The position numbers and the translations under genes were made by a program. The notes below the pieces were generated by a model that ran no database searches, was not told where the DNA came from, and worked only from the letters and a program-made list of their open reading frames with translations. From Mesostigma viride (lineage: Eukaryota > Streptophyta > Mesostigmatophyceae > Mesostigmatales > Mesostigmataceae): a DNA stretch of 60,000 nt. Position 1 is the stretch's first letter; every line of letters begins with the position of its first letter. Of the stretch, positions 10,942-25,010 are shown piece after piece. Location of the stretch: positions 107,501-167,500 of the forward strand of contig RPFO01002078.1 of the NCBI GenBank assembly GCA_009746045.1, in the 5' to 3' direction.

Positions 10942-13900
10942 ATGTGGAGCCGATTTCGTGAAACTTTAGAGCAGGCAACCGAGGCCTTCACGGCGGAAGG
11001 TTTCGCGGAGGTTACCGAAGGTCTTGCCTCCCTGAGTGAACTCCGTGAGCGCGTCTCATCCGTCGGAGAATCGGTACGAATCCTCCGCTTGATGTAACTC
11101 GGAGTTTGGTTGAGTCACCTATTACATTATTCTGGCCGTTTCCTAGAAAGCCACCACGCATGCAGTTCTAACCGTGCATTTCACATGGGGGGTGTACACA
11201 ATGTGTATCGTACACACATAGGCATTTGCACAATGTTTTCGTCATGAGCCAAGCGTACACCAAAGCCAGGACATTCAATAGAAACTGAAGCAAGGAAATG
11301 CAGCGATAAAATTTCGTGACATTTGATGCAACTTCTGGTAAATGTGACCTGAAGTATTGTCCAACGTATGCAAACCTTAGTGCAATACTAATACTAATAC
11401 TAATACTAATACTGTATGCCTCGCCCTCACCGCGGTTGTTGTGGGGAGTTTCGCCTACACGAGTACCGTGTACGCTTCAGAAACCTGCTTTCCCCCCTCA
11501 TGGCAAAAACCAGTTGTCCAATTTTCTATCAAGAATGATCACCGACCTGCTGCAACTTGCCTCGCTGATATCGACAAATTTCGCTGTCCGCGTCACTAGG
11601 CAGCCGAGCACTGCAGGGTTTAGTTGTATTCCGGGCACATCCCTGTGCATGTTCACTTTTCCAGGCTCTCCCATTCAGCCTACAAAAGCGCACGAATGCC
11701 GTCCATAGCAAGGAATGAGAGGCATTTTCCCTGCCAAAAGTGTCCAGCGTGGGAATTGCAGTTGCGATCACTTATTCCTTTTCCTAAATCACTTAACGTA
11801 TTTGGCCTGTCGAGAGATGGTCCGCATATGTGCCACACGCCGTCATCCAATACGCAGTGTCCACCGCATGTGTCCTTAGTCCAGTCCAGCGATGCACCTT
11901 CTAAGTATCCACAACCCGTGCTTTCACTCGTTAGGGGCATATGGATTCTTTTGCAACGAAAACAGCTTCCATAAACAAAACTGCGTACTATTCAAGACAG
12001 CTGTCCCCCCAACCTTTCCAGGGTTCAACCTCCAGCCTGCGGCCTGCTCGTACCCGCAGTGCTCGACCAGGCCACTAGCTGTTTACACCTTTGTTGCAGC
12101 CTTTCGTTTGGCCGGTCATGCAGCTATATGCTATGCGGTCGCACTTGTATGACTTTTGTACTTGCATCCTCAGGCCAGCCAGCAACCACGGCAACTGAGC
12201 TACCCGGGCATTACGCATGCCTGCTGCCTATCATCTCCGCAACTGGAATGGCTATGTAGAGCATTTTTTTTCAATCAAATGCTTCAGAGTCCCAATTTAG
12301 TTCACATTCAGTAACGCGTGACATATAACACCCTCATAGTGTGCGTCTTGCTTCGAATGCGTTGGATCCATTGAAAGATAGGCCTTTCTTCCTTCACCTG
12401 TTTTGTCCCTAGCAATTGCTCAACTCGAGTGTGCTTGGAACTGTCCAGCATTGCCTGCTTGCTTCCTCCATATACTCAACTCACCCCGTGTTTCTGTTTT
12501 TCTTGTCTCTTCCCTTCCCCTTCCCCCCCCCCCCCGCCCCACGGGTGTTCCTTTTTTTCTTGTCTCTGTATCATATGATGCCCGCTGTCTTTGTCCGGTT
12601 CGTGTTTGCATCGGCCAGGTATCAGGTCGGAACTTCCTGGATGGGCTGACGTACCTGGCCAACAACGTGGTGGTCGTGGTGAGTGGCCGCTGCCATCCGC
12701 GATCCGCGATGCGCATGTGCAGCTGATCGCGTTGTAGAACAAACCCTTGGGATGGATGCGCATGCCTTCAAGCACCCTCCTGGTGAGCGGCCCGCGTCAC
12801 GTCCACAGCTGTGACCTCTCCTAGTAGCCATTCTTTCTACGGCTTCGCGAGGCAAACAGGGGCTGGATCGCTAATAAGTTGTTCCTGTGACAAGAGCCAT
12901 CATGCGATAGGCAAACAGGGGCTGGGTCGCTAATAAGTTGTTCCTATGACAAGAGCCATCATGCGATAGGCAAACAGGGGCTGGGTCGCTAATAAGTTGT
13001 TCCTATGACAAGAGCCATCATGCGATAGGCAAACAGGGGCTGGGTCGCTAATAAGTTGTTCCTATGACAAGAGCCATCATGCGATAGGCAAACAGGGGCT
13101 GGGTCGCTAATAAGTTGTTCCTATGACAAGAGCCATCATGCGATAGGCAAACAGGGGCTGGGTCGCTAATAAGTTGTTCCTGTGACAAGAGCCATCATGC
13201 GATAGGCAAACAGGGGCTGGGTCGCTAATAAGTTGTTGCTGTGACAAGAGCCATCATGCGATAGGCAAACAGGGGCTGGATCGCTAATAAGTTGTTCCTA
13301 TGACAAGAGCCATCATGCGATAGGCAAACAGGGGCTGGATCGCTAATAAGTTGTTCCTATGACAAGAGCCATCATGCGATAGGCCAGCCGTGATAGGAAA
13401 CTGGGCACCGCTTTGACCACTCATCGGGCATCCATTCCCATGACAGGATCCAGCTGTGTGATCCGCCCGACACGAAGACTAGTTGACACTTGACACGCCA
13501 GATGTGATGCCTGTGGCTCGCCCATGGAGGCATTGATAGATAAGTTACCAGGCATGCACATAACTGTTGACCTATGGAGGCATAGATAGATAAGTTACCC
13601 ATGGAGGCATTGATAGATAAGTTACCAGGCATGCACATAACTATTGACCTATGGAGGCATAGATAGATAAGTTACCCATGGAGGCATTGATAGATAAGTT
13701 ACCCATGGAGGCATAGATAGATAAGTTACCAGGCATGCACATAACTGTTGGAGGCATAGATAGATAAGTTACCAGGCATGCACATAACTGTTGGAGGCAT
13801 AGATAGATAAGTTACCAGGCATGCACATAACTATTGATACTCTGCCGCCCTTGGAAATGACCGATCACTTCCGAAACGTTTCTGCCGGCCAAGGGGTTCA

Positions 13901-16900
13901 GGGGCCCCAGTCGTCAACTCCAAACTCTCCACCCCGATCCCTGCTATTTGGCTTATTGTATGCACCTCTACGTATGTGGTATGATGGTATGCGGATCATG
14001 TGGGTCCATCCCATGTGCCCATTGTCTGGTTGTCGCATGCACGTTGTGCTACCACCGCCACGCACATGCATTGACCTCATCCCAAAGCCAAGGATTATAT
14101 GGCTTTCACCTTTCTGTGGCGGTCTTGCCACCCTTGCATGCCCGCTGCCGCAAACCACACTCAACTGTCTCGATGAGTAGTCGTGGATGCCTTACAACCA
14201 CACTCAACTGTCTCGATGAACAGTCGTGGATCCCTTACAACCACACTCAACTGTCTCGATGAATAGTCGTGGATGCCTTACAACCACACTCAACTGTCTC
14301 GATGAACAGTCGTGGATGCCTTACAACCACACTCAACTGTCTCGATGAACAGTCGTGGATGCCTTACAACCACACTCAACTGTCTCGATGAACAGTCGTG
14401 GATGCCTTACAACCACACTCAACTGTCTCGATGAACAGTCGTGGATGCCTTACAGATGTTGTCCACAATCTCCACGCCCAGCAGGTTCACTGTGGACACA
14501 CAACCTAATTTGCAGCACCCATCCGCTACTGGTGCATGTGTGCCGTAATGTCCATGCGTGTCGTGTTAGGTCTCCGTGACACTCCAGCAGAAACAGGTAG
14601 AGCAGCAGAAAGAGGTAGAGCAGCAGGCACAGGTAGAGCAGCAGGCACAGGTAACCAAGGCATGCGGATGCAGGCAGTTGACAAAGGATGCATGAATAAC
14701 GTATTTACACTATGCATTTGTTCTTGTCACGGTTGTGCTGTCGTCTCCGCCCAGAATGATGGGAGCGCCGCATCCCAGGCCGCCAGCACATCGGCAACGG
14801 CTGCCGAGGACAATGAAAACGGTTCACCGGCCATTCCCGCCGACCCCACGAACGCCAGCAGCAAGGCGGACGGATCTGTGGAGCCATCGGCAGCACAAGG
14901 GGCCGCATCGACCCCCAGAGCAGCAGAGTCACCCCCCGCACAGCCCGCCTCGTCCACTGCCGGCGCCGCACCAGTCAAGAAAAAGGTTGTCAAGCCAGCA
15001 GCCGTCACCAGCGCAGACAAACCTTCTGCCAGTGGTGGCGATAAACCGAGCGCAGAAAAGCCGGCCGCTGCTGGCGGAGAGAAAGCTGCTGCCCCCAAGG
15101 CAGCAGCCAATGGGGTCCCGGCACCTGGGAAGAAAGCAAGTGAGAGCGGCACGGGTGCTACCCAATCGGAAGCCAAAGGGGCGGCCCCCGCCGCAGCCCC
15201 TGCTGCCTCTGCTGCCAAGAAAAAGCCGTTAGCGGCACCTGGTTCCACCGCGAGCCCCGCCAAAGAAGCTGCTGGGGTTGCTGCTGTTGGTGCCTCGGCC
15301 TCACCGGCCACCGCAGGGTCCGTGGGGGAGGTGAAGGTGACGGCGAAGCCCAAGCCTTCGGAAGGCCCTGGTGGGAATGCGACTGGAGATGCAGCGGCCA
15401 AGCCCAAAGAGGGCGTGGTATCTTCTGCGGCAACCAAACCCAAGGAGGGCGCCGTGCCTGCATCCGGCACCACGCCGGTCAAGAAGTCAGCTCCTGCCAC
15501 CGCCAGCAAGGAGGGGACACAGCCGGCAGCAAGGGTTGCGGCGGAAGGCAAGGCGGAGGGGGCAGCCGCCGGCCCGACGCCAGCCACGGCCCCCGCAGCC
15601 ACAGGCACGTCCACACCAGGCACGGGGGAAGCTGCGGCAGCGGTAGCAGCGGGACAGGTGCCAGCAGCTGCGGGTGCCACCGCCGCATCGCCCGCCGGGG
15701 TGGTCAAAAAGAAAGTGGTGGCAAAACCCGCCGCGGGCACGGTGGCTGCCAAGCCGAAGGCAGTGGTGGGGGCAGAGGGAGTGATGGATGCCAGTGGGGT
15801 CGGCAAGTCCACACCGGCGGTCTCAGCGGCCGCGCCCACACCAACGGCAGCGGCCGAGGTGGCACAGCCGGCGGCGGTGGCAGCGCCCAAGGAGTCATCA
15901 AAGTCAGACGATGCTTGGCAGGATGTGAGTGCGAGTATGAAATGATTGTTTTAAACTTTTGAAACAGCAACGATAAAAACATAGCTGGGCTTGCGGTTTT
16001 TGGGGGAGAAAGTTACTTCTTGTTGTGTCTGCCAGAGTAATTGCTGTAACCAGGGCGGTGGACTGGTGGTGACGGTTTTGAAGCGGATGCTTTACACAGT
16101 TGTTTGCCCTATGGTGCTGGTTCCTAGAAATTATGGAGGGGTTGGTTGGAATGCATGGAGGTGCGTCGGTTGGTCGGAATCCTTGTTTGCGAATTTCATT
16201 TGCCCTGACTCCTCGCTCCCCCCTGCTCCCTCCTCACTCCTCCCTGAAAACACCCTCCTATTCCCTCCCCCCTATCCCCCTTCCCTCCTCCTCAGGAGGT
16301 CATCCAGCTCAAGCGCGACCGCCGCCACCTGGAGCAACAGCTGGAGGATGTCACCGCCACGCTCGCCGAAAAGGAAGTGGCACTGGCTGACAAAGAGGCG
16401 GCGTTGGCGGAGAAGGAGGCCGAGCTGGCACAGGTGGAGTCGCAGCGGGCAGAAGCGGCCGCGCGCGCTGACCTGGGCAAGCGCGAGGGGGACGCGCTGC
16501 GCCGCAAAGTCAGGGACTTGTCCGAAGAGGCGGCGGCCAAGGCGGACCTCATGCGGCAGGTGAGGCTTGCGGCGCATGTGGTTTTCTCAGAACTGGTACG
16601 CGATATTGTATCAAGTGTGCTATCAAGGAGACAACCAGCGCAGTGCTATGTACAGTACTTTTGTGTATACACGAGGATCATGTGATAGGTTTTGCCAGTG
16701 TAGCTTGTCTTGCATACAATAATACAATAGCCAGTCTTGCATACAATGATACGATAGCTTGTCTTGCATACAATAATAGGGTTACCTTGGTCCCCTACTG
16801 TACATAATTTAGTACCGTTCCTTGCTCCTGGGGATCCATTGCGATTGGGCTCCAGTCCACACACCTTTTGCATGCGTTTTGGTAAGTGAACGCATTATCT

Positions 16901-19900
16901 ATGGATGCTGATCTGTTTTGAGCGTGGAATCTTGCGTATAGGGCTCTTATATTCCAGTTCGGTGATTGCCTAAGTGTTTTGCTCATGCATCAAGAGGGGG
17001 AATATGCTTGTGTAGATATGCTTGACTAAAACTATGATTGTTTAGACTAGCACATGATTGTTATATGCTTGTGTAGATATCATACATTTGACTATAGTAC
17101 ATTTGACTCGAAAACGCTGAGAAGATACCAGCAGGCTCGAGCTACCATGGTCCGGATTCTCCAGATTTTTGGCCTCCGCTGGTTGTCTCATTGATATAAT
17201 GGTCACTATAGTATAGTAATGCGATGCCTGCGCTGGTTGTCTCATTGATAATACGTTCCGTAGTTGATACCGTCCTTCCAGCCTTACCATAAATGTTAAG
17301 AGGACGCGCTTGTGTGGGTCATGTCCTCGTCCGTCTTTCCAATTCTTCTCGAGTTATGGGCTGCCCGCGGTTCGTTCATGCTTCTTTCACGGCTCTTTTA
17401 ACTACTCTTGCACGGCTCTTTAACTACTCTTTCACGGCTCTTTAACGACTCTTTCACGGCTCTTTAACGACTCTTTCACGGCTCTTTAACGACTCTTTCA
17501 CGGCTCTTCAACGAGTCTTTCACGGCTCTATAACTACTCTTTCACGGCTCTTTAACGACTCTTTCACGGCTCTTTAACGACTCTCGAGCTACCATGGTCC
17601 GGATTCTCCAGATTTTTGGCCTCCGCTGGTTGTCTCATTGATATAATGGTCACTATAGTATAGTAATGCGATGCCTGCGCTGGTTGTCTCATTGATAATA
17701 CGTTCCGTAGTTGATACAGTCCTTCCAGCCTTACCATAAATGTTAAGAGGACGCGCTTGTGTGGGTCATGTCCTCGTCCGTCTTTCCAATTCTTCTCGAG
17801 TTATGGGCTGCCCGCGGTTCGTTCATGCTTCTTTCACGGCTCTTTTAACTACTCTTGCACGGCTCTTTAACTACTCTTTCACGGCTCTTTAACGACTCTT
17901 TCACGGCTCTTTAACGACTCTTTCACGGCTCTTTAACGACTCTTTCACGGCTCTTCAACGAGTCTTTCACGGCTCTATAACTAATCTTTCACGGCTCTTT
18001 AACGACTCTTTCACGGCTCTTTAACGACTCTTTCACGGCTCTTCAACGAGTCTTTCACGGCTCTATAACGACTCTTTCACGGCTCTTTAACGACTCTTTC
18101 ACGGTTCTCTAACGACTCTTTCACGGCTCTTTAACGACTCTTTCACGGCTCTATAACTACTCTTTCACGGCTCTTTCACGGCTCTTTCACGGCTCATTCA
18201 CGGCTCATTGACGGCTCATTCGCGGCTCTTGTTTGGCCAGACATGGCTTGCCCAGTCATGACTCTTTCTTGCCTATCAATAGTAGTCATCGTCATCGCTC
18301 ACAATTGTATCAAATTTATTATCAGTTGCGTTGGCCCATGCCACCATCATCGTGGTCATAATGAACACCCATCACCATTACCAACGTTAACACCATGATC
18401 ATAATCCCCACATCCATCCTTGTCTACGGTCATTCATGGTTCTTCTTGCTTCCCTAACATCGCCACCGTCCTCGTCGACATTACCAACGCCACGCTCGCC
18501 ATCATCACCACCCTCCCAGGTGATGGAGGAGTCGGAGGCCGCGCGCACCCGGTCCGACGCTCTTGAGAAGGAGGCCGCTTCGCACGCCGCGCGCATCCAC
18601 CAGCTGCAGGAGGAGCTGGCTGCCGTCACCAACAAGGAGGCTGTCGCCATGGTCGCTCTGGCAGAGGCCGAGGCTGCTGCCGAGACACAGCTTCGCACGT
18701 GGGAGGAGGACAAGGCGGCGATGGAGGTGGACTTTGCCGACAAGTTGGCGGCAATGGAGACCGGATTTGCCGACAAGGTGGCGGCGATGGAGGCGGAATT
18801 GGCCGACAAGGTGGCGGCGATCGAGTCCGCGAGCGGGAGCAAGCTGGCAGGGGAGGAGCAGGAGGTCGCCAGAATCAAGGCCGAGGCGCGGCGCTGGGAG
18901 GCCGAGGCGAGCAAGCTGGCCGAGGCCTTGAAGGAGAAGGCGGAGGCGCTCGAGGCGGCGATTCGAGACATGGAGGCCAAAGGAAGGGTGTTCCAGGAGA
19001 GGGAGGCCCAAGAAAAGGAGGCGAGCGAGAGGGAGGCGGCGCTGAGGGACCGGCTGGACACCCTGGAGAGGGTGGGCCAGGGTGCTGCGGACCAGCTGGC
19101 GCGGCTCGAGAGGGAGAGGGATGAGCTGGCATCGGCGGGGGGCGTGGCGGGGGAGGCGCAGGCGCGGCTCCTGCGACAGGTGGCAGAATTAGAGGCCAGC
19201 AAGCGCGAGGCCGAGACCAGAGCCGCAGTTCTGTCGCAGGAGTTGGAGGTTGCGAGGGCTAGGGCGGAGGAGGACCGGGCGACGCGGGCGGAGATGGAGG
19301 CTCATCAGGAGACGGAGACGCGGGCGCTGTCAGAGCAGCTGGGGTCTCTGGAGAAGGAAAAGGGCGAGCTGGCGGCGACGTTGGCGAGTCTCAAGGCGGC
19401 GGCGGCGGACCAGGAGTCGGCGGCTCGGGAGGAGCTGGCCCGGGTGGAGGCAGATCTGGCGGGCAAGCTGCGTGAGTTGGAGGACAAGAACATTGCGCTG
19501 CGTGGGGAGCTGGAGGCGGCGCGTCGGGCAGCAGAAGAGGCTCTCCAGGGGGCCAAGAGTGAGCGCTCGAGTCTGACGGAGTTGTGGGAGAAGGAGAGAG
19601 GGGCATTGGAGGAGCGGCTGCAAGCGGCGCAGCAGGAGGTGGCGTCGCTGGGTGCCAGGGTGGAGGCGGTGGAGGCGGAGGCGGGCGAGAGGGAGGCGGC
19701 GTGGGGGAGGGAGAGGGGGGAGTTGGTGGCGGCGACGGAGGCAGCGAGGGAGGAGGGTGCGGCCGCGTTGGTGCGTGTGGAAGCAGAGCTGAGGGCGCAT
19801 GCAGAGCATTCCGAGGCGTCCACGGCGGAGCATCTGGCCAGGGTCCATGATCTGGAAGGTGAAGTTAAGAGGCTAGAGGCACAGAGAGCCGATTTGGAGG

Positions 19901-22900
19901 CCCAGAGAGGGGCGTTGGAGGCCCGGCGGGCGGAATGGGAGGCAAGGGGTGCGGAGTTTGAGGGTCAGGTGCAGACGTTGGAACGAGAGAAAGCCGCGCT
20001 GGGTGTGCAGTTGGAAGGGATGGCGCGCGTGGCGGAGGCGGAGCGGGGGGAGCGAGAGGGCGAGCTGGCGCGTCAGCTGGCAGAGTCCAGGGACGCGGCC
20101 GCCTCGGCAGGGGCCCGCGTGGACGAGCTCACGCGGGTCGTGGAGGGGTTGGAGCAAGAGATGGGGCTCTTGCAGAGGTTCAAGGAGGCGGCTGAGCGGG
20201 ACATGGCTGTCTTGGAGAAGGACAAGGAGGCGTTAGAGAAGGACAAGGAAGGGTTGGATAGGGAAAAGGAGGGGTTGAGGCAGGCGATTGCAGGTCTGGA
20301 GAAGGAGCAAGGTGAAATGATTCAGGAGACCGAGGGGTTACTGGCGGAGAAGGAGGCGCTGGTGGCAGCGGCGGGCAAGCTGGAAGGAGACATGGCAGCG
20401 GTGGCCAAGGAGCTGGAGGAGGCTCGGCGGGAGCATGCGGAGCTGACGGGGCGGATGCGAGAAGTCTTGGAGGAGCTGGAGACAGAGCGAGGAACCCGGC
20501 GGGGCGCCGAGGAGGCGGCGGCGGCGACCCTCCAGGGTGCGGAGAGGGAGCGGGAGGAGTTGAGGGGGAGGTTGGACGCTGCGGTGGCAGAGGCGGTGGC
20601 GGTGCGGGACCAGCTGGTGGGTCTGCTGGATACCTTGTCCAGTGCTGATGCTGATGCTGCTGACACGGATGGTGAGGTTGCGGCGGTTGTTGTTGGGGAT
20701 GGGGACAGGGAACGTGAGAAGGACAAGGGCGGGAAGGAGGCAAAGAAGAAGAAATCTCGTGCCGGTGCCAGCAGTGACAAGTCTCGCAGGGGTGCAGACA
20801 AGGGTCCCACCGAGAGGGGCGGATCCTCGTCAGATGCCACAACAGCGGGCGCGGCGGCCCAGCGCCAGCATAAGCGGGCCGAGCTGCTGGCCGAGCGCGA
20901 GGCTGTAGAGAGGGAGGGTGCGGCGCGTGTGGCGGGATTGACACAGCGGCTGGAGAGCATTGAGCGCCACAAGGCCTCCCTGGTCGCGTCGCCGTCGCCG
21001 CAGCGGGCCAAGAAGGGGGGCAAGGGCAAGGGCAAGGGGGGTGCAAGTGGGGAGTCAACTGCACAGGTGGCCGAGAGGGAGGCGCTGGAGAAGGAGCGGG
21101 CGGACGTGGCGGCCCAGATAGAGGTGGCGAGGGCCGAGGCGGCGGCGCGGGCGGAGGAATTAAAGTCGCAGCTGGATCAGCTTGACTCCGAAGGATTGCG
21201 AGAAGGAGGAGCGATCGGCCGTGGGTCAGTGGACAGTGTTGCAAAGAAAGAAAAGAAAGCGGAGGGAGAGGAAGGGGAGGGCGAGGATGCGCTGATCAAG
21301 AGACAAAGTGGTGGGCAGGAGGGGTCGGATGTGTTGCGGTCGGTGACAGGTGACAGCACAGCAGAGGCCGGTGTGGCCTTGCGTGTGCCGGATTTAATCT
21401 CGACCATCTCCCAAGGGCTGGGCCGGCTGAGGGTCGAGCGTGATCACCTGGCATCACGGCTGGAGGGCCTGCTGGCATCTGCCGGGGAGGAGCAGCGGTC
21501 GCTGTCGTTGCGGGTGGAAGAATTGACAGCGGCGCTGCACGCGGCGCAGGAGGCGGCGGAGGCGGCGCGGGGCAAGGCGGATTCGGCAGCGGCGCGTGTG
21601 GTGGAGTTGGAGGAACGGGCAGCAGCGCGGGTGATGGAATTAGAGGAGAGGGCGGAGGCGCTCGCGAGTGCAGGGTCGGCGGCGGAGCGGGAGCAAGGGG
21701 ACCTGCGTGGCCGGTTGCTGGAGCTCGAGGCGCAGCTGGCTGTGGCCGAAGGGGCGAGAGATGAGCTTGCTGGCGAGTTGGCGGCAGAAAGGAGGGAGCG
21801 GGACGCAATGCAGGCGCGGTGCGATGAGGTGGCGGCGCGATGTGAGGAGCAGCGGTTGCAGGTGGAGGCATTCGAGCGCGAGGTGGCGGCGTTGGGGCAG
21901 AAGCTGGCATCGGCAGAAGCTGGGAGGGCGGCGCTGGATGCAGAGATCGCGGAGTTGGAGGGAGCCAAGTCGGCGGCGGTGGCACGTGTGGAGGAAATGC
22001 TGGCGGCAGTCCGAGAGGAGAGGGATGCGCTGGTGGCGAGATTAGGCGAAACAGAGGCAGGGGTGGCGAGTGCGCGGGAGGAGAGGGAGGCGTTGGAGGC
22101 CCAGTTGGTGGCGGCGGAGGCCAAGGTGGCGGAGCTGGTGGCGGCGAGGGAGGTGGAGGGGTCAGCAAGGGAGGTGGCTCTCGCGTCGCGTGTGGAGGAA
22201 TTAGAGGCCGCAGTCGCTGAGACCAAGGCACGGTTGAGAGAGGCGGAGAAGGAGCGAGATGAAGAGGGGAGAGGAAAGGATGAGGCGGAGAAAGAGAGGG
22301 ATGAGGTGTCCGGCAGGCTCAAGGAGGTGGAGGAGCACGAGGAGGGGTTGCGTGCGCAAGTGGAGCAGCTCCAGAAGGAGAGGGCCGAGCTCGAGGAGCA
22401 GTTGCACGGGCTGTTGGATGACATCGACAGGGAGAGGGCAGAGAATGCCGCGGGTGTTGCGGCGTGGGAGGCCCAGCTGGCGGCGGCCAGGGAGGACCTG
22501 GGGGTCGCGGCCAGGGAGGGCGAGGAGGCGGCTGCGCGGCTGGAGGAGGCGGAGGCGGCGCGGGAGGGGTTGGCACGTGAGGTGGAGGGGCTAAGGGAGA
22601 GGATCAAGGGGCTGGAGGGGGATGTGGAGGCGGCCAGGAAGCGCTCAGGTGAGGGTGGTGGAGGTGGTAGGGCTATAGCAGGATGGGTGGTGGCAGCCAC
22701 AATTTTTTTGGTTTTCTGTTTTCGCTTTCATTGGCAGCTTGTTCTGTGTGTGATTTCGCATAAGTTCTCGATCTGACATCCTCGGTATGGTGGGGCGTTG
22801 GGGGGTCGGGGGAATGCAGTGGAGGTGGGGGTGGGGGTGGGGGTGGGGGTGGGGGTGGGGGTGGGGGTGGGGGTGGGGGTGGGGGTGGGGTGGGGGTGGG

Positions 22901-24955
22901 GGTGGGGTGGGGGTGGGGGTGGGGGTGGGGGTGGGGTGGGGTGGGGGGGTGGGGGTGGGGGGGGGTGGGGTGGGGTGGGGGTGGGGGTGGGGGTGGGGGT
23001 GGGGGTGGGGGTGGGGATGGGGGTTGGGGTGTGGGGCGCTGTTGGTTTGGAGATCGGGGGTTAAATTGGGGGGGCTGTAAAGTGGGTGGTTTCATTGTAA
23101 TATCGGTTCCCTTGAATTTGGCTTTTCTCTATTGTGTGTGGTGGTGTTACCCGCTTGCGTGTCTGTGGCTGCCTCTGGCTTTGGGGTGCGCGCGTAGAGA
23201 TTTTTCCAATCCTGTGGGATCATATGTTCTCTGTTTCTCTCTCTCCATGTTTGTTTCTGTAACTTTCTGCATCCATAAGTTCTGCAACTAATTTCTGTAA
23301 CTTTCTGCGTCGATAATTTGTTGTGTCATTGGTCCTGTGTACTTTGAACGGCCAGCGTCCGAGGCCCACGCTGCCGCCCAGGCGCTGGCATCCGCGCAAG
23401 CAGAGGCTGCCAAGGCACAGCAATCCGCGGCGTCGCTCGAGAAGGAGGTGGCGTCGCTGGGCGAGAAACTGGCAGCTGCCACCGAGAAGGAGGCGGCGCG
23501 CGCCGCAGAGCTGAAGAGCCGTAACTCGGCGCTGAAGCGGCTGCAAGCGGAGCTGGATGAGAAGGGTGCGGCGCTGGCGCGACAAGAGGCCGCGCGAGTG
23601 GGTCAGGAGGCAACCACCACGTGAGTCGCGTGATGCCTTGTGTACGGTGTAGGGCTGTATAGGGTAGACGTATAGAAGGCGCGATTACGCGATTACTGAG
23701 AGGCTGGCTTGATGCCTTCCACTGCATGTATTCCTTGCTTTGCACCCCTTGCTTTGTACATCTAGCTTTGCATACCTTGCTTTGTACATCTAGCTTTGCA
23801 TTCCTTGCTTTGTACACAACGCATGTATATATAGTTTGTCGTCGGGGCACAGCTTGTGATGAGCCTTTGGACGGGATGCCTCGTTTGCTGTCCCTCGTGT
23901 TTGGGGCGGCTGCCAGCTGAAAGCTGCGTGAACCGTGGTTTACATGTGCTGGGCCGTAATGGTTAAAATATGGGGGGCAGCTGCCAGCTTACACCACTTC
24001 ATGCCGTGGGCCGATGTGCGCCCCGTGTTGCCGTGTGTTTAGTAATGTTGTGCGGCTACCCGCCGCAACGGCAGCATGCGCCGCGATCCTCGCCACCGTT
24101 TGTGTTATTGCGCCCAATGCTGGACATGGCATGGGAAAAGAAATTTAATCTGGCGTACGTGCCCCTTTTGGAACGCCCATACTTGGCTGCTAACTGCACG
24201 TGCTCGGTTCACCCCACCCGACCTGACGGCACCCGACCCCAATCTGGGCCCATCCAACGCAAGAAGGCACCCCACACCTGCCTCTTTGGTACTGCAAGTC
24301 TGCGAGACAACCAGCTCGGGTTAGAAATCTGGAGAATGCCCATATGCTGTTTCACTGACCCGACCCGACCCAACCCAATCTTTCCTGACACAATCCAACA
24401 CGACCTTGCTTTTCCCTGACCTAATCTAACCTGACCCAACCCGGCGCCACCTGGCGCCACCTGGCGTTCCTGACCTGATGTGTCCCTGGACCCTGTCAAC
24501 AGCGCACAAGTGGCGGCGCTCAAGGAGTCCCTGGCCGCGTCCACGGCGTCCGAGGCCGCACTGAACGAGCTGGTGGCGGCGCTGGAGGCTGAGCTGGCGT
24601 CCGCAAAGGACCAGGCGGCCAAGCTGGCGCACGAGGGGCAGGCTAACCAGGCGGAGGCGGCGCGGCGGTATAAGGAGCTGGAGGCGGCCGTGGCGGCGCT
24701 GCGGGCGCGCGCCGAGGGGGCTGAATTAGCCCTCGACACGGCCCGGGAGGAGCTGGGCCGGGCACGGGAGGCGTGCGATGGGCTGGAACGGGACCATGGG
24801 GTGATGCGGGGGGAGCTGGGGAAGCAGGTGAGGGGGAGCTGGGGAAGTAGGTGAGGGGCAGACTGATGAAAGGCCGATGAGACTATAACTTTGAACTATA
24901 CGGCTTCGTTAGGGACTTTGGTAGGAGTGTAGTAAGGTTATAGCACCAGACGCAG

Positions 24956-25010
<55 letters not shown>

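Noticed and set aside
12851-13385. CRISPR-like array
   Set aside because: The units are head to tail without unique spacers, and the locus is a eukaryotic intron.
14727-15890. 387-codon minus-strand open frame
   Set aside because: It is antisense to the Ala/Pro-rich golgin exon, which has GT-AG borders and phase closure. Compositional bias explains the open antisense frame.
18436-18519. Upstream start for the large golgin open frame
   Set aside because: The in-frame codons before 18520 lie in the intron; the acceptor CCCTCCCAG at 18519 joins in phase to the exon ending 16559.
19305-22700. Long minus-strand frames rich in Ser/Ala or Pro
   Set aside because: They are antisense to the coiled-coil exon and arise from GAG/GCG codon bias.
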